A stretch of 64,000 nucleotides of DNA from Nonomuraea jiangxiensis (GTDB lineage Bacteria; Actinomycetota; Actinomycetes; Streptosporangiales; Streptosporangiaceae). Positions within the stretch are counted from its first letter, which is position 1; the number at the start of each line of letters is the position of its first letter. Position numbers and translations under genes: made by a program. Below, piece by piece: positions 1-8,451 of this stretch. The stretch covers positions 62,001 to 126,000 of the forward strand of contig NZ_FNDJ01000026.1 of NCBI RefSeq assembly GCF_900099965.1, given 5' to 3'. The notes under the pieces are model-generated. The model saw nothing but the letters and a program-made list of their open reading frames with translations. It did no database searches and was not told the DNA's origin.

Positions 1-17
1 ACGCCGCGCCGGGGGGT

Positions 18-662
18 TTATTTCCCGTCAAGTAGCAACCTGCTGCTGATCCGTACCTGAGGGGACAACTCGGACAGGAGCTCGGCCAGCTCCTCGCCCG
101 CCTCCTTGAGCTCCTCCAGGGTCATCGGCTCCAGGCGCTCCAGGAGGAAGATCGCGTTGGTGGTCGTCTCGGTGAGCCGGGTGCGCGCCACCTGCCGCCA
201 GTTCCACCGGCGGCAGGTGACGCCGGCGTCGTCGCGCCAGATCACCTCGCCGGGCTCCGGCTGCCCCAGCGCCTCCTCCGACGCCTCGTCGCCGGCCGCC
301 CTGACCAGCCGGGCCGGGCCCTGGTAGTGGTCGAGGTCCTCGCCGCCGATCGGCAGCGCGTGCTTGACGCTGATCGAGTTGTACGCGTCCACGGCCCGGT
401 TGATCTCCGGCAACGGCATCCGCCGGGTCAGGGCGTCCACCGAGGGCCTGGTCCGCTGCGGCTTGGCCCCGAACGCGCGGTAGGCGTCCTTCCAGGCGTC
501 GATCTTCGCGGTCTGGATCTCCGACTCGGACGCCGCCGCCAGCCACTGCCGGGACCGGTCGTCGGTGGGCCCGTTGCGCAGGCCGTGCGCGGTCATGACC
601 AGCACCGCGAAGTCAGGCCGCAGCGCGAAGACGGAGTCGTCCACCCAGATGTCGTCAAGCAT
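18..662 (-). CDS. B3/B4 tRNA-binding domain protein
   Basis: A 214-residue protein that is essentially one B3/B4 domain, the fold that edits mischarged tRNA in the phenylalanyl-tRNA synthetase beta chain. The family signature is the stretch around residues 88-112 (VDAYNSISVKHALPIGGEDL), followed by the GEVIWRDDAGVTCRRWNWRQ strand region. Stand-alone B3/B4 proteins are common in actinobacteria; a trans-editing role is often suggested but is not shown here. It is divergent from the ArsR gene, sharing the 85-bp region 663-747. The C-terminal 40 residues are acidic and helical. Family assignment is good, function open. Confidence 0.8.
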   Translation of the reverse strand: MLDDIWVDDSVFALRPDFAVLVMTAHGLRNGPTDDRSRQWLAAASESEIQTAKIDAWKDAYRAFGAKPQRTRPSVDALTRRMPLPEINRAVDAYNSISVKHALPIGGEDLDHYQGPARLVRAAGDEASEEALGQPEPGEVIWRDDAGVTCRRWNWRQVARTRLTETTTNAIFLLERLEPMTLEELKEAGEELAELLSELSPQVRISSRLLLDGK

Positions 663-700
663 CCGGACAGTCTACGAGCGCGGTGTCCGAGCGGAAAATC

Positions 701-730
701 GCAAAATCCTCTTTGCAAAATTTTCTTTGC
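701..730. promoter_or_regulatory. Tandem palindromic operator, probably for the ArsR regulator
   Basis: Two overlapping inverted repeats of identical design, GCAAA-N6-TTTGC, occupy 701-716 and 715-730 and share a GC dinucleotide in the middle. They lie 17 bp before the ArsR-type start codon, in an unusually A/T-rich island for this genome. ArsR-family dimers bind such A/T-rich imperfect palindromes and often autoregulate; that assignment is inference from position. Confidence 0.55.
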
Positions 731-747
731 GGTTTACCGTGAGACCC

Positions 748-1308
748 ATGGAGGATCGGTACAAGATCAGTGACCCCCAGGTGCTCAAGGTCGTCGCGCA
801 CCCGTTGCGGGCCCGCATGCTCGGCCTGCTGCGCAGCGAGGGTCCCGCCACGGCCAGCGAGCTGGGCCGCAGGGTGGGCGAGAGCTCCGGCTCGACCAGC
901 TACCACCTGCGCGAGCTGTTCAAGAACGGCTTCATCGAGGAGGACCCCGAGCGCCGCGACGGCCGCGAACGCCGCTGGCGGGCCCGCCACCGCTACACCT
1001 CGTGGAACAGCCGCGAGCTGGCGGACACGCCCGAGGGCCGCGAGACCGTCAAGGCCATGCGGTTGCTGCAGGCCGGACTCCTGGCCCGGATGGCCGAGGA
1101 CTTCGACGAGGCCGAGTGGTCCCCCGCGTGGGTGGAGGCGGCCGGCCTCAGCGACCACCTGTTCGAGCTGACGCCCGAGGCGCTGCGCGAGTTCGCGGCA
1201 CGCACCGAGGAGTTGCTGGAGGAGCTGGCCGCGCGGGACGCGGGCGCCCCCGACGCGCGCCAGGTCCACCTCTGGGTCGGGGGCTTCCCCCGGGTGAGCG
1301 ACCGATGA
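748..1308 (+). CDS. ArsR-family winged-helix regulator
   Basis: A 186-residue regulator with an N-terminal ArsR/HTH_20 winged helix (residues about 8-75: VLKVVAHPLRARMLGLL, then SGSTSYHLRELFKNGFIEE as recognition helix and wing) and a helical C-terminal half. No metal-binding Cys pair is visible, so it is more like the antibiotic/efflux-linked ArsR proteins than metal sensors. The frame stays open upstream to 565, but ATG 748 gives the family-like N-terminus MEDRYKISDPQVLKVVAHPLR. Its stop overlaps the next start (ATGA), so it is co-transcribed with the MFS gene and probably represses the pair through the palindromes at 701-730. Confidence 0.85.
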   Translation: MEDRYKISDPQVLKVVAHPLRARMLGLLRSEGPATASELGRRVGESSGSTSYHLRELFKNGFIEEDPERRDGRERRWRARHRYTSWNSRELADTPEGRETVKAMRLLQAGLLARMAEDFDEAEWSPAWVEAAGLSDHLFELTPEALREFAARTEELLEELAARDAGAPDARQVHLWVGGFPRVSDR

Positions 1309-2624
1309 CCGCCCGTTCCGCGTTGCGCCGCTACATGCTCGTCAGTTTCCTGACCTGGCTGCCCGTGGGGCTCATGGTGGCCACCATGGTGCTGCTCATG
1401 ACCGAGCGCGGCCTCGGCCTGGCCCAGATCGGGCTGTGCGTCACCGTGTTCTCGATCGTCACCGTCGGCCTCGAACTGCCCACCGGCGGGCTGGCCGACG
1501 TCGTGGGGCGGCGCGTGGTGCTGGCGGTCTCCGCCGCGTTCACCGTGGCGGCGCTGGCGCTGATGAGCGTGTCCACCACGTTCTGGATGTTCCTGGCGGG
1601 CGGCGTGCTGAAGGGCGTGGCCAGGGCGTTGTCCAGCGGCCCCGCCACCTCCTGGTACGTCGACACGCTGCACGCCGTCGAGGGCCCCGACGCGGACCTC
1701 AGGCCGGGCCTGGCCCGGGGCGGCGCGATGGAGTCGGTGGCCCTGTGCGCCGGCGTGCTCGTGGGCGGCAGCCTGCCGCTGCTGGTGCCGCCGGGCCTGA
1801 TGTTCCCGCTGGCGGCGCCGCCCCTGCTGGGCGCGCTGGCGGCGGCGGCCCTGCTGGTCGTGGTGATGCTCGCGCTGCCGGAGCCGGCCCGTGCCCACCG
1901 CTCGGTGGCCGGCGTGCTGCGCGAGGTGCCGGCCACGGTCGCCTCCGGCGTGCGGCTGGCGGCCGGCAGGGCGGTGCTGCGCCGCCTGATGCTGGCCGCG
2001 GCGGGCTCCGGCCTGGTGCTCATGTCCATCGAGCTGCTCACGCCGGGACGGCTGGCCGAGCTGGCGGGCACGGCGGAGGAGGGCAGCCTGGCCTACGCCG
2101 TCGTCGCGGCGCTCGGGTTCGCGGGCAGCGCGGCGGGCAGCGCGCTCGCGCCCGGCGTGGCCCGGCTGGTGGGCGGCTCGGCCAGGGGCGCGATCGCCGG
2201 GACGGTGCTGACCGCGCTGTCCGTCGGCACGCTCGCCGCCACTGCGGGGCTCGGCGGCCCGGCCGGGCTCGTGAGCGCGGGGCTGGCCTACGTCACGCTG
2301 TTCGTCGGCCTGTCCGTGACGGGCCTGCTGTGCCTGGAGCTGACCCACAAGGCGGTCACCGCCGCCGAGCGCACCACCGTCGCCTCGACCTCCTCGCTCT
2401 TCCTGCAGTCCGGCGGGATCGTGGGCAACCTGACGCTCGGCGCCCTGGCCGCCCAGGCGGGCGTGGCCCCCGCCTGGGCGCTCGCCGGGACGGTGCTGCT
2501 CGCCTCGGCCCTGCTGTTCGTCCGGATGCCCGCGGCCGTACCCGCGACCGGGCCCGCCGGGAGGCCCGGAGTCACAGACGCCAGTCCAGCTCCGGCCCCA
2601 CCGGCACGATCCGTGTCGGGTTGA
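1305..2624 (+). CDS. MFS transporter
   Basis: A 439-residue integral membrane protein with about 12 hydrophobic segments and the MFS loop 2-3 signature (LPTGGLADVVGRRVVL, near residue 58). This layout fits drug-efflux MFS proteins; substrate unknown. The start ATG overlaps the ArsR stop by 4 bp, which implies coupling and a regulator-exporter unit. The last about 50 bp overlap the 3' end of the convergent reductase gene, so the Pro/Ala-rich tail may be dispensable. Confidence 0.85.
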   Translation: MTARSALRRYMLVSFLTWLPVGLMVATMVLLMTERGLGLAQIGLCVTVFSIVTVGLELPTGGLADVVGRRVVLAVSAAFTVAALALMSVSTTFWMFLAGGVLKGVARALSSGPATSWYVDTLHAVEGPDADLRPGLARGGAMESVALCAGVLVGGSLPLLVPPGLMFPLAAPPLLGALAAAALLVVVMLALPEPARAHRSVAGVLREVPATVASGVRLAAGRAVLRRLMLAAAGSGLVLMSIELLTPGRLAELAGTAEEGSLAYAVVAALGFAGSAAGSALAPGVARLVGGSARGAIAGTVLTALSVGTLAATAGLGGPAGLVSAGLAYVTLFVGLSVTGLLCLELTHKAVTAAERTTVASTSSLFLQSGGIVGNLTLGALAAQAGVAPAWALAGTVLLASALLFVRMPAAVPATGPAGRPGVTDASPAPAPPARSVSG

Positions 2625-3417
2625 TGTTGGTCTGGGTGACGTAGTAATGACGCTTGATCTGATCGAAGTCGGTGGTTTCGCCGAAGGCCGGGATCGCGTG
2701 CAACCTGCGCGCGTACGCCCACAGCGCCGGATAGTCGGTCAGCCGCCGGACCGAGCACTTGAAGTGCGCGTAGTAGACCGCGTCGAACCTGGCCAGGGTC
2801 GTGTAGAGGCGCACATCACTGTCGGTGAGCGTGTCGAAGAGGTGCTCCGACTCGGCCAGGCGCACCTCCAGGAAGTCGAGGGTGGAGAAGACCCGCGCCA
2901 CCGCCTCCTCGTACGCCTGCTGGTCACGGGCGAAGCCCGCCTCGTAGACCGCGTTGTTGAGGCCGTGGTAGAGGCGGTCGTTCATGATGTCGATGTCGGG
3001 GCGCAGGCGCTCCGGATAGAGGTCCGGCTCGGTGCCCCATGACGTCTCCAGGTCGAGGGTGATCCGGGGGAAGTCGTTGGTGACGATCCGCTTGTCCCTG
3101 GTGTCCCAGACGCACGGGACGGTGTAGCGGCCGGTGTAGCCGGGGTCGGTGGCGTGGTAGAGCTCCGAGAGGTATTCCGGGTCGCCGCCGGGGACGCGCC
3201 AGCCCTTCTCGTCGCGGATGGGGTCGACGATCGTGACGTCCAGCAGGTCCTCCAGGCCGAGAAGCGCCCGGACGATCAGCACGCGCTGGGCCCACGGGCA
3301 CGCATAGGAGGCGTAGAGCCGGTAGCGGCCGGGCTCTGGCGGGCCGAGCGGGTCCGTGAAGTGGTTCGGCTGCCGGACGAAGCGGCCATCGTCTGAGATC
3401 TCGCGGCTCGGCTTCAT
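2572..3417 (-). CDS. Glutathionyl-hydroquinone-reductase-like (Xi-class GST family) protein
   Basis: A 281-residue thioredoxin-fold plus GST C-terminal protein. The active-site motif CPWAQR starts at Cys40, followed by the family pattern VPCVWD near residue 105 and a helical C-terminal domain. The Xi-class enzymes reduce glutathionyl-hydroquinones through a Cys-thiol mixed disulfide; actinomycetes use mycothiol, so the substrate is probably a mycothiolated (hydro)quinone (inference). ATG 3417 fits the family start MKPSREISDDGRFVRQPNHF; the frame stays open far upstream but only as shadow. It is divergent from the MBL gene over a 45-bp region carrying two GAAC-N3-ATTCGGA repeats, and its 3' end overlaps the MFS gene. 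Confidence 0.85.
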   Translation of the reverse strand: MKPSREISDDGRFVRQPNHFTDPLGPPEPGRYRLYASYACPWAQRVLIVRALLGLEDLLDVTIVDPIRDEKGWRVPGGDPEYLSELYHATDPGYTGRYTVPCVWDTRDKRIVTNDFPRITLDLETSWGTEPDLYPERLRPDIDIMNDRLYHGLNNAVYEAGFARDQQAYEEAVARVFSTLDFLEVRLAESEHLFDTLTDSDVRLYTTLARFDAVYYAHFKCSVRRLTDYPALWAYARRLHAIPAFGETTDFDQIKRHYYVTQTNINPTRIVPVGPELDWRL

Positions 3418-3426
3418 GGGCCTAGT

Positions 3427-3459
3427 AGAACATGATTCGGATCCAGAACTATATTCGGA
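3427..3459. promoter_or_regulatory. Direct repeat AGAAC-N3-ATTCGGA in divergent promoter
   Basis: AGAACATGATTCGGA (3427-3441) and AGAACTATATTCGGA (3445-3459) are two copies 18 bp apart between the divergent reductase and MBL genes. GAACGTTATTCGG at 15060-15072 has the same shape. Each copy resembles half of a KstR box (TAGAAC) followed by a shifted second half. This is either an operator of a KstR-related TetR protein or a shared promoter element; it is not proven. Confidence 0.4.
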
Positions 3460-3462
3460 CAT

Positions 3463-4521
3463 ATGGCGAAGTTCGTGGTTACCCCGGCCAATCCGGTGCA
3501 GCGGGACGCGTGGGCCGGCGGGACCATCCCCGACGTCGAGCGGGTACGCCCTGGTCTGTGGTCCGTCCCGGTGCCGATCCCGGTCAACCCCCTGCGGTAC
3601 GTCCTCGTCTACGTCCTGGAACTGCCCGACGGCGTGGCGATCGTGGACGCCGGGTGGAACACCGACGAGGCGTACGACGCGCTCGTCGCCGGCCTGGGCG
3701 TGGCCGGATACACGATCGCCGACGTCAAGGGCGTGCTCGTCACCCACATCCACCCCGACCACTACGGGCTGGCCGGGCGGGTCCGCGAGCGGTCGGGCGC
3801 CTGGATCGCGCTGCACCCGGCCGACGCCCGCCTGGTCCGCGAGCGCTACGACGACGACGTCATCGACACCCTCGTCCAGCGGGAACGCGCGCTGCTGGCC
3901 CGCTGCGGCGTGCCGGTGGCCACGCTGGACGAGCTGGCCGGGGCGTCGATGATGATCAGGCACATGGTCTCCATGGCCAAGCCCGACCGGCTGGTCGAGG
4001 ACGGCGACGAGCTCGGCCTGCCCGGCTGGGACCTGCGGGCGGTGTGGACCCCCGGCCACTCGCCCGGCCACCTGTGCTTCGTCTCGCCCGCGCGCAGGCT
4101 GCTGTTCTCCGGTGACCACGTGCTGGCCAAGATCACCCCGATCGTGGCCGTGCACCCCCAGTCCGGGCCGAACCCGCTGGCCGACTACCTCGACTCGCTG
4201 GCCGCCGTACGCAAGCTGGACGTGGAGGAGGTGCTGCCCGCGCATGAATACCGGTTCCTGGAGCTGGCCGGGCGCGTCGACCACGTGATGGCGCACCACG
4301 ACGAGCGGCTGGCCGAGGTCGAGCGGGTCGTCGCCGCCTCCGACGGGGTGACCTGCTGGGCCGTGGCCACCCGACTGACCTGGTCGCGGCCGTGGGAGAC
4401 GATCCCGTCGTACATGCGGCGGGCCGCCAACAACGAGACGCTGGCCCATCTGGTCTGGCTGGAGGCCAGGGGACGGGTGCTGCGGGTGGCCGGCGAGCCC
4501 GACCTGTGGCGCCTGCCCTGA
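3463..4521 (+). CDS. MBL-fold metallo-hydrolase
   Basis: A 352-residue metallo-beta-lactamase-fold hydrolase. The metal motif THIHPDH is at residues 94-100, TPGHSPGH supplies the third-site His, FSGDHVLA the bridging Asp and LPAHEY the last His; all expected ligands are present. The C-terminal about 90 residues form the winged-helix tail seen in LACTB2-like members. It is a clear paralogue of the protein at 39836-40858 (shared WSVPVPIP, VDAGWN, HPDH, GLAG and SGAWIA blocks). Its neighbour downstream is an Hsd4A-like SDR, and the paralogue sits beside fadA5, so a role in CoA-thioester or lactone hydrolysis in steroid breakdown is plausible but inferred. Confidence 0.85.
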   Translation: MAKFVVTPANPVQRDAWAGGTIPDVERVRPGLWSVPVPIPVNPLRYVLVYVLELPDGVAIVDAGWNTDEAYDALVAGLGVAGYTIADVKGVLVTHIHPDHYGLAGRVRERSGAWIALHPADARLVRERYDDDVIDTLVQRERALLARCGVPVATLDELAGASMMIRHMVSMAKPDRLVEDGDELGLPGWDLRAVWTPGHSPGHLCFVSPARRLLFSGDHVLAKITPIVAVHPQSGPNPLADYLDSLAAVRKLDVEEVLPAHEYRFLELAGRVDHVMAHHDERLAEVERVVAASDGVTCWAVATRLTWSRPWETIPSYMRRAANNETLAHLVWLEARGRVLRVAGEPDLWRLP

Positions 4522-4604
4522 ACACGCGGTGGGCCCGGGCCGTGCGGCCGGTCTGCTGACGGGGGACCGTGATCCCGGTCCCGGGTCGGTTATCGTACTT
4601 GTAC

Positions 4605-4619
4605 TAGAACGATGTTCTC
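4605..4619. promoter_or_regulatory. KstR-like inverted repeat with 3-bp spacer
   Basis: TAGAAC-GAT-GTTCTC is an inverted repeat whose half-sites equal those of the KstR box, but with 3 rather than 2 bp between them. It lies 16 bp before the ATG of the Hsd4A-like gene, next to its ribosome-binding site GGGAG (4626-4630). A related sequence, AGAAC-GAT-GTACT, lies before fadA5 (42074-42086). Regulation by KstR or a relative is inferred. Confidence 0.45.
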
Positions 4620-4635
4620 CTGTGTGGGAGGTTCG

Positions 4636-5508
4636 ATGCTTCGGTTCGATGACAGGGTCGCGATCATCACGGGGGCCGGGCACGGTCTGGGCAGGTCGCA
4701 CGCGCTGCTGCTGGCCGAGCGGGGGGCCAAGGTCGTGGTCAACGACCTCGGCGGCGCGCTCGACGGCACAGGCGCGTCCGAGGGGCCCGCCGCCGGGGTG
4801 GTCGACCTCATCAAGCAGAACGGCGGCCAGGCCGTCGCCAGCACCGACGACATCTCCACGCCGGAGGGCGCCAGGGCCGTGGTGCAGGCTGCCGTGGACG
4901 CGTTCGGCAAGGTCGACATCGTGGTCAACAACGCCGGCATCCTGCGGGACAAGTCGTTCGGCAAGATGTCGGTCGAGGAGTTCGACCAGGTGCTGGCCGT
5001 GCACGTACGCGGCTCCTACCTGGTGAGCCAGGCCGCCTATCCGCTGATGAAGGCCGCCGGCTACGGGCGCGTCGTCAACACCTCCAGCCCGGCGGGGCTG
5101 TTCGGCAACTTCGGGCAGGCCAACTACTCCACCGCCAAGATGGGGCTGGTCGGGCTGACCAAGACGATCGGCATCGAGGGCGCCCGCAACGGCATCAAGG
5201 CCAACGCCATCGCGCCCATCGCCTGGACCCGGATGACCGAGGCGCTGCTGCCGGCCGAGTTCGAGGCCAAGTTCGCGCCGGAGCGGGTGAGCGCGCTGGT
5301 GGCCTACCTCGTGCACGAGTCTTGCGAGGCGAGCGGCGAGGTGTTCACCGTGGGCGGCGGCCGGGTGGCGCGGGTGTTCGTGGCCGAGGGGCCCGGCTGG
5401 CGCACCGACGACCTCACCCCGGAAGCCATCGCGGGCAACTGGGACGCGGTCATGGCCGAGCAGCCGTACGTGCTGACGGCCGCAGACTCGATGAAGGCGA
5501 TGCTCTAG
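4636..5508 (+). CDS. SDR family 3-hydroxyacyl-CoA dehydrogenase, Hsd4A/MFE-2-like
   Basis: A 290-residue short-chain dehydrogenase that matches the N-terminal dehydrogenase unit of peroxisomal multifunctional enzyme 2 and mycobacterial Hsd4A. It has the cofactor loop TGAGHGLG (12-19), VVNDLGG, NNAG (98-101), the catalytic pair Y164/K168 (YSTAK), GNFGQANYS and a tail with CHESCE-like HESCEASGEVF. It is about 40 residues longer than generic SDRs, as in this family. Expected reaction: oxidation of 3-hydroxyacyl-CoA (steroid side-chain beta-oxidation) and/or 17-hydroxysteroid. ATG 4636 was chosen over 4612 because it has GGGAG 5 bp upstream. A terminator follows at 5522. Confidence 0.85.
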   Translation: MLRFDDRVAIITGAGHGLGRSHALLLAERGAKVVVNDLGGALDGTGASEGPAAGVVDLIKQNGGQAVASTDDISTPEGARAVVQAAVDAFGKVDIVVNNAGILRDKSFGKMSVEEFDQVLAVHVRGSYLVSQAAYPLMKAAGYGRVVNTSSPAGLFGNFGQANYSTAKMGLVGLTKTIGIEGARNGIKANAIAPIAWTRMTEALLPAEFEAKFAPERVSALVAYLVHESCEASGEVFTVGGGRVARVFVAEGPGWRTDDLTPEAIAGNWDAVMAEQPYVLTAADSMKAML

Positions 5509-5521
5509 CTTCCGCCGCTCT

Positions 5522-5561
5522 CCCCGCCGCCCGACACAGCACGTCGGCGGCGGGGTTTTTT
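5522..5561 (+). terminator. Rho-independent terminator after the Hsd4A-like gene
   Basis: CCCCGCCGCC(C)GAC pairs with GTCGGCGGCGGGG around a 7-nt loop, with a single bulged C, followed directly by TTTTTT. It is the cleanest canonical terminator in the window and separates the SDR from the ROK operon. Confidence 0.9.
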
Positions 5562-5675
5562 CTTGGGCCTGCTGTTCGAGACCCGCCTCCGGCAAGCCTT
5601 GAGGCGGGCACGGCGGACCGAAGGTGGGGTTCCGGAGGTCGCGCAAGGTATGCCGAAATGTTGGGAAATCTAGTC

Positions 5676-5691
5676 ACAAACTTGGCTTTGT
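5676..5691. promoter_or_regulatory. Candidate ROK operator ACAAA-N6-TTTGT
   Basis: The inverted repeat ACAAA-CTTGGC-TTTGT lies about 80 bp before the ROK gene. A second, wider inverted repeat TCGACC...GGTCGA follows at 5692-5727. ROK repressors often bind T/A-rich palindromes around their own promoters. The assignment rests on position and symmetry only. Confidence 0.35.
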
Positions 5692-5770
5692 TCGACCTTC
5701 GGCGGAAGTTGGCGGAGTTTGGTCGATTCCATCTCTTGATTTGCCGCATCGGTGATCTTATTGTCTCGGC

Positions 5771-6928
5771 ATGACCCCCCAGCAGGGTTCGGCCGGTGAG
5801 GTGCTGACGCTGATCAGCGCGGGCTCGGCCACCACCCGTTCCGATCTCGCGAGGCTCACGGGCCTGGCCAGGTCCACGATCTCCCAGCGCGTGGACGCGC
5901 TGATCGAGCGTGGCCTGGTCGAGGAGACCGAGAGCGGCGAGTCCACCGGCGGCCGTCCGCCGCGCCAGCTGCGCCTGCACACCGAGGACCACGCCTTCGC
6001 GGGCGTGGATCTCGGCGCCACGCACTGCCGGGTCGCGCTGATGGACATCTCGGGCAACGTGCTCGCCGAGTGCGAGGACTCGCTGCTCATCGGCGAGGGG
6101 CCTGAGAAGGTGCTCGCCCACGTCGACCAGCGGCTCGACCGGCTGCTGGGCGAGGTGGGGCGGCCCAGGGCGGTGCTGCGCGCGGTGGGGATCGGGGTGC
6201 CGGGACCGGTGGAGTTCGCCACCGGCCGGCCGAACAACCCGCCGATCATGCCGGGCTGGAACGACTACCCCATCCCGGAGTTCTTCGGCGACGTCGCGGT
6301 GCTGGTCGACAACGACGTCAACGTGATGGCACTGGGCGAGCACCGCAACGCCTTCCCCGAGACGAGCCACCTGCTGTTCGTCAAGGTCGGCACCGGCATC
6401 GGCTGCGGCATCGTGGCCGAGGGCAAGCTGCACCGGGGCGCGCAGGGCTCGGCGGGCGACATCGGGCACATCAGGGTCAGTGGTCACGAGGACGCCGGCT
6501 GCCGGTGCGGCAACAGCGCCTGCCTGGAGGCCGTGGCCGGCGGGGCCGCGATCGCCCGGCGGCTGACCGAACTGGGTCTCGCGGCCGAGTCGGGGGCGGA
6601 CGTCGTGGCGCTCGTACAGGCGGGCAACACGCAGGCGCTGCGCCTGGTCAGGGAGGCGGGCCGGCTCATCGGCGAGGTGCTGGCGAGCCTGGTCAACTTC
6701 TTCAACCCCGAGGTCATCGTGATCGGCGGCGCGTTGTCGCGGGTGCACGAGCACCTCCTCGCCGGGATCAGGGAGACGGTCTACCGCCGCTCGCTGCCGC
6801 TGGCCACCCATCACCTGTCCATCACGCCGAGCCGTACCGGGATCAACGCGGCGGCGCTCGGCGCCGGAATCCTCGCCATCGAGCACTACCTGTCACCGGA
6901 CAACATCAACCGCATCGTCAACGCCTAG
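5771..6928 (+). CDS. ROK-family transcriptional regulator
   Basis: A 385-residue ROK repressor. The N-terminal MarR-like winged helix (about 10-60, TRSDLARLTGLARSTISQRV) is followed by the sugar-kinase-fold domain: phosphate loop DLGATHCRVALMD near residue 80, GIGVPGPV, VKVGTGIGCGIV, GSAGDIGHI and the zinc site (Cys near 242, 244 and 249 in GCRCGNSACLE). It probably senses the sugar or phosphosugar imported by the ABC system that starts 38 bp downstream, and heads that operon. Ligand unknown. Confidence 0.9.
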   Translation: MTPQQGSAGEVLTLISAGSATTRSDLARLTGLARSTISQRVDALIERGLVEETESGESTGGRPPRQLRLHTEDHAFAGVDLGATHCRVALMDISGNVLAECEDSLLIGEGPEKVLAHVDQRLDRLLGEVGRPRAVLRAVGIGVPGPVEFATGRPNNPPIMPGWNDYPIPEFFGDVAVLVDNDVNVMALGEHRNAFPETSHLLFVKVGTGIGCGIVAEGKLHRGAQGSAGDIGHIRVSGHEDAGCRCGNSACLEAVAGGAAIARRLTELGLAAESGADVVALVQAGNTQALRLVREAGRLIGEVLASLVNFFNPEVIVIGGALSRVHEHLLAGIRETVYRRSLPLATHHLSITPSRTGINAAALGAGILAIEHYLSPDNINRIVNA

Positions 6929-6966
6929 AACCAAACGCACTGAAGAGCGCTGAAAGGGACCGCCCG

Positions 6967-8451
6967 ATGCTGGTCATGAAGGGCATCGTCAAACAGTTCC
7001 CCGGCGTGCGCGCGCTGGACGGGGTGGACCTGGACGTCAGGGCGGGCGAGGTGCACTGCCTGCTCGGCCAGAACGGCGCCGGGAAGTCCACCCTGATCAA
7101 AGTGCTGGCCGGCGCCCACCAGCCCGACGAGGGCACGATCGTCTTCAACGGCAAGGAAGTGCGCCCCGGCAGCCCCATCGACGCCATCAGGCTCGGCTTC
7201 GCCACCATCTACCAGGAACTGGACCTGGTCGACGGGCTCAGCGTGGCCGAGAACATCTACCTCGGCCACGAGCACTCCACCTTCGGCTTCGTCAACAGGG
7301 CGGCGGTCAGGGCCGCCGCCAGTGAGGTCCTGACGCGGCTGGGCCACCCCGAGATCCGCCCGTCCGTCGAGGTCGGGCGGCTGTCGCCGGCGGCCAAACA
7401 GGTCGTGTCGATGGCCCGGGCGCTCTCGCACGACGCCCGCCTGATCATCATGGACGAGCCGTCGGCCGCCCTGGCGCACGACGAGGTGGCCAACCTCTTC
7501 CGCATCATTCGCGAGCTCACCGCCGAGGGCGTGGCCGTGGTCTACATCTCCCACCGGCTGGAGGAGATCCGCGAGATCGGTGACCGGGTCACCGTGCTGA
7601 AGGACGGCCGTACGGTCGCCGTCGGCCTGCCCGCCAGGGAGACCCCCACGGGGCAGATCGTCTCGCTCATGACGGGCCGCAACGTCGAGTACGTCTTCCC
7701 GCCCAAGACCGGCCGCTCGGCCGGCGAGGAGGTGCTCAAGGTCGAGAACCTGACCGCGCCGGGCGTCTTCGCCGACGTCTCGTTCTCGGTACGGGCCGGC
7801 GAGATCGTCGGCCTGGCGGGGCTGGTCGGCTCGGGGCGTTCGGAGATCCTGGAAGCGGTCTACGGCGCGCGCTCCGCGTCCGGCCGCGTCCTGCTCGACG
7901 GCACCCCCGTCCGGCGCGGCGTCGTCGGCACCGTCAGGCGGGGCATGGGCCTGGCCCCCGAGGAGCGCAAGGCCCAGGCGCTGCTGCTCGACCAGAGCGT
8001 CACCGCCAACATCACGCTGGGCACCCTGCCGGAGTTCGCCAAGTTCGGCTGGCTGGACCGCAAGCGCGAGCGGAGCGAGGCCAAGCGGCTGGCGGAGATG
8101 CTGGACATCCGGCCACCCGATCCGGAACGCCCGATCAGAACACTCTCGGGAGGCAACCAGCAGAAGGCCGTGCTCGCCCGCTGGCTGCTCGGCGGACGCA
8201 AGCTGCTGCTGCTCGACGAGCCGACCAGAGGCGTGGACGTGGGCGCCAGGGCCGAGTTGTACGCCGTGATCCACGATCTGGCCAAGCAGGGCATCGGCGT
8301 GCTGCTGGTCTCCAGCGAGGTGCCCGAGGTGCTCGGCCTGGCCGATCGGGTGCTGGTGCTGCGCGAGGGGACGGTCATCCACCAGGGCGAGGCCGCGGAG
8401 CTGGACGAGCACCGCGTCCTCGACATGATCATGAATGGGAGGGCGGCCTGA
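6967..8451 (+). CDS. Sugar ABC transporter ATP-binding protein (tandem NBD)
   Basis: A 494-residue CUT2/RbsA-type ATPase with two nucleotide-binding domains. NBD1 has Walker A GQNGAGKST (near 35) and Walker B LIIMDEPSAAL; NBD2 has the relaxed loop GLVGSGRSE, signature LSGGNQQK and Walker B LLLLDEPTRGVD, as usual in this family. It energises uptake of a monosaccharide or polyol through the next permease. ATG 6967 follows AAAGGGACC. Its stop overlaps the permease start (TGATG). Confidence 0.93.
   Translation: MLVMKGIVKQFPGVRALDGVDLDVRAGEVHCLLGQNGAGKSTLIKVLAGAHQPDEGTIVFNGKEVRPGSPIDAIRLGFATIYQELDLVDGLSVAENIYLGHEHSTFGFVNRAAVRAAASEVLTRLGHPEIRPSVEVGRLSPAAKQVVSMARALSHDARLIIMDEPSAALAHDEVANLFRIIRELTAEGVAVVYISHRLEEIREIGDRVTVLKDGRTVAVGLPARETPTGQIVSLMTGRNVEYVFPPKTGRSAGEEVLKVENLTAPGVFADVSFSVRAGEIVGLAGLVGSGRSEILEAVYGARSASGRVLLDGTPVRRGVVGTVRRGMGLAPEERKAQALLLDQSVTANITLGTLPEFAKFGWLDRKRERSEAKRLAEMLDIRPPDPERPIRTLSGGNQQKAVLARWLLGGRKLLLLDEPTRGVDVGARAELYAVIHDLAKQGIGVLLVSSEVPEVLGLADRVLVLREGTVIHQGEAAELDEHRVLDMIMNGRAA

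Noticed and set aside
2572..5646. A 1024-codon open frame on the minus strand across the reductase, MBL and SDR genes
   Set aside because: Only its last 281 codons carry a known fold (the reductase). The rest is Gly/Arg/His-rich antisense read-through of high-GC genes with their own clear domains and start signals.
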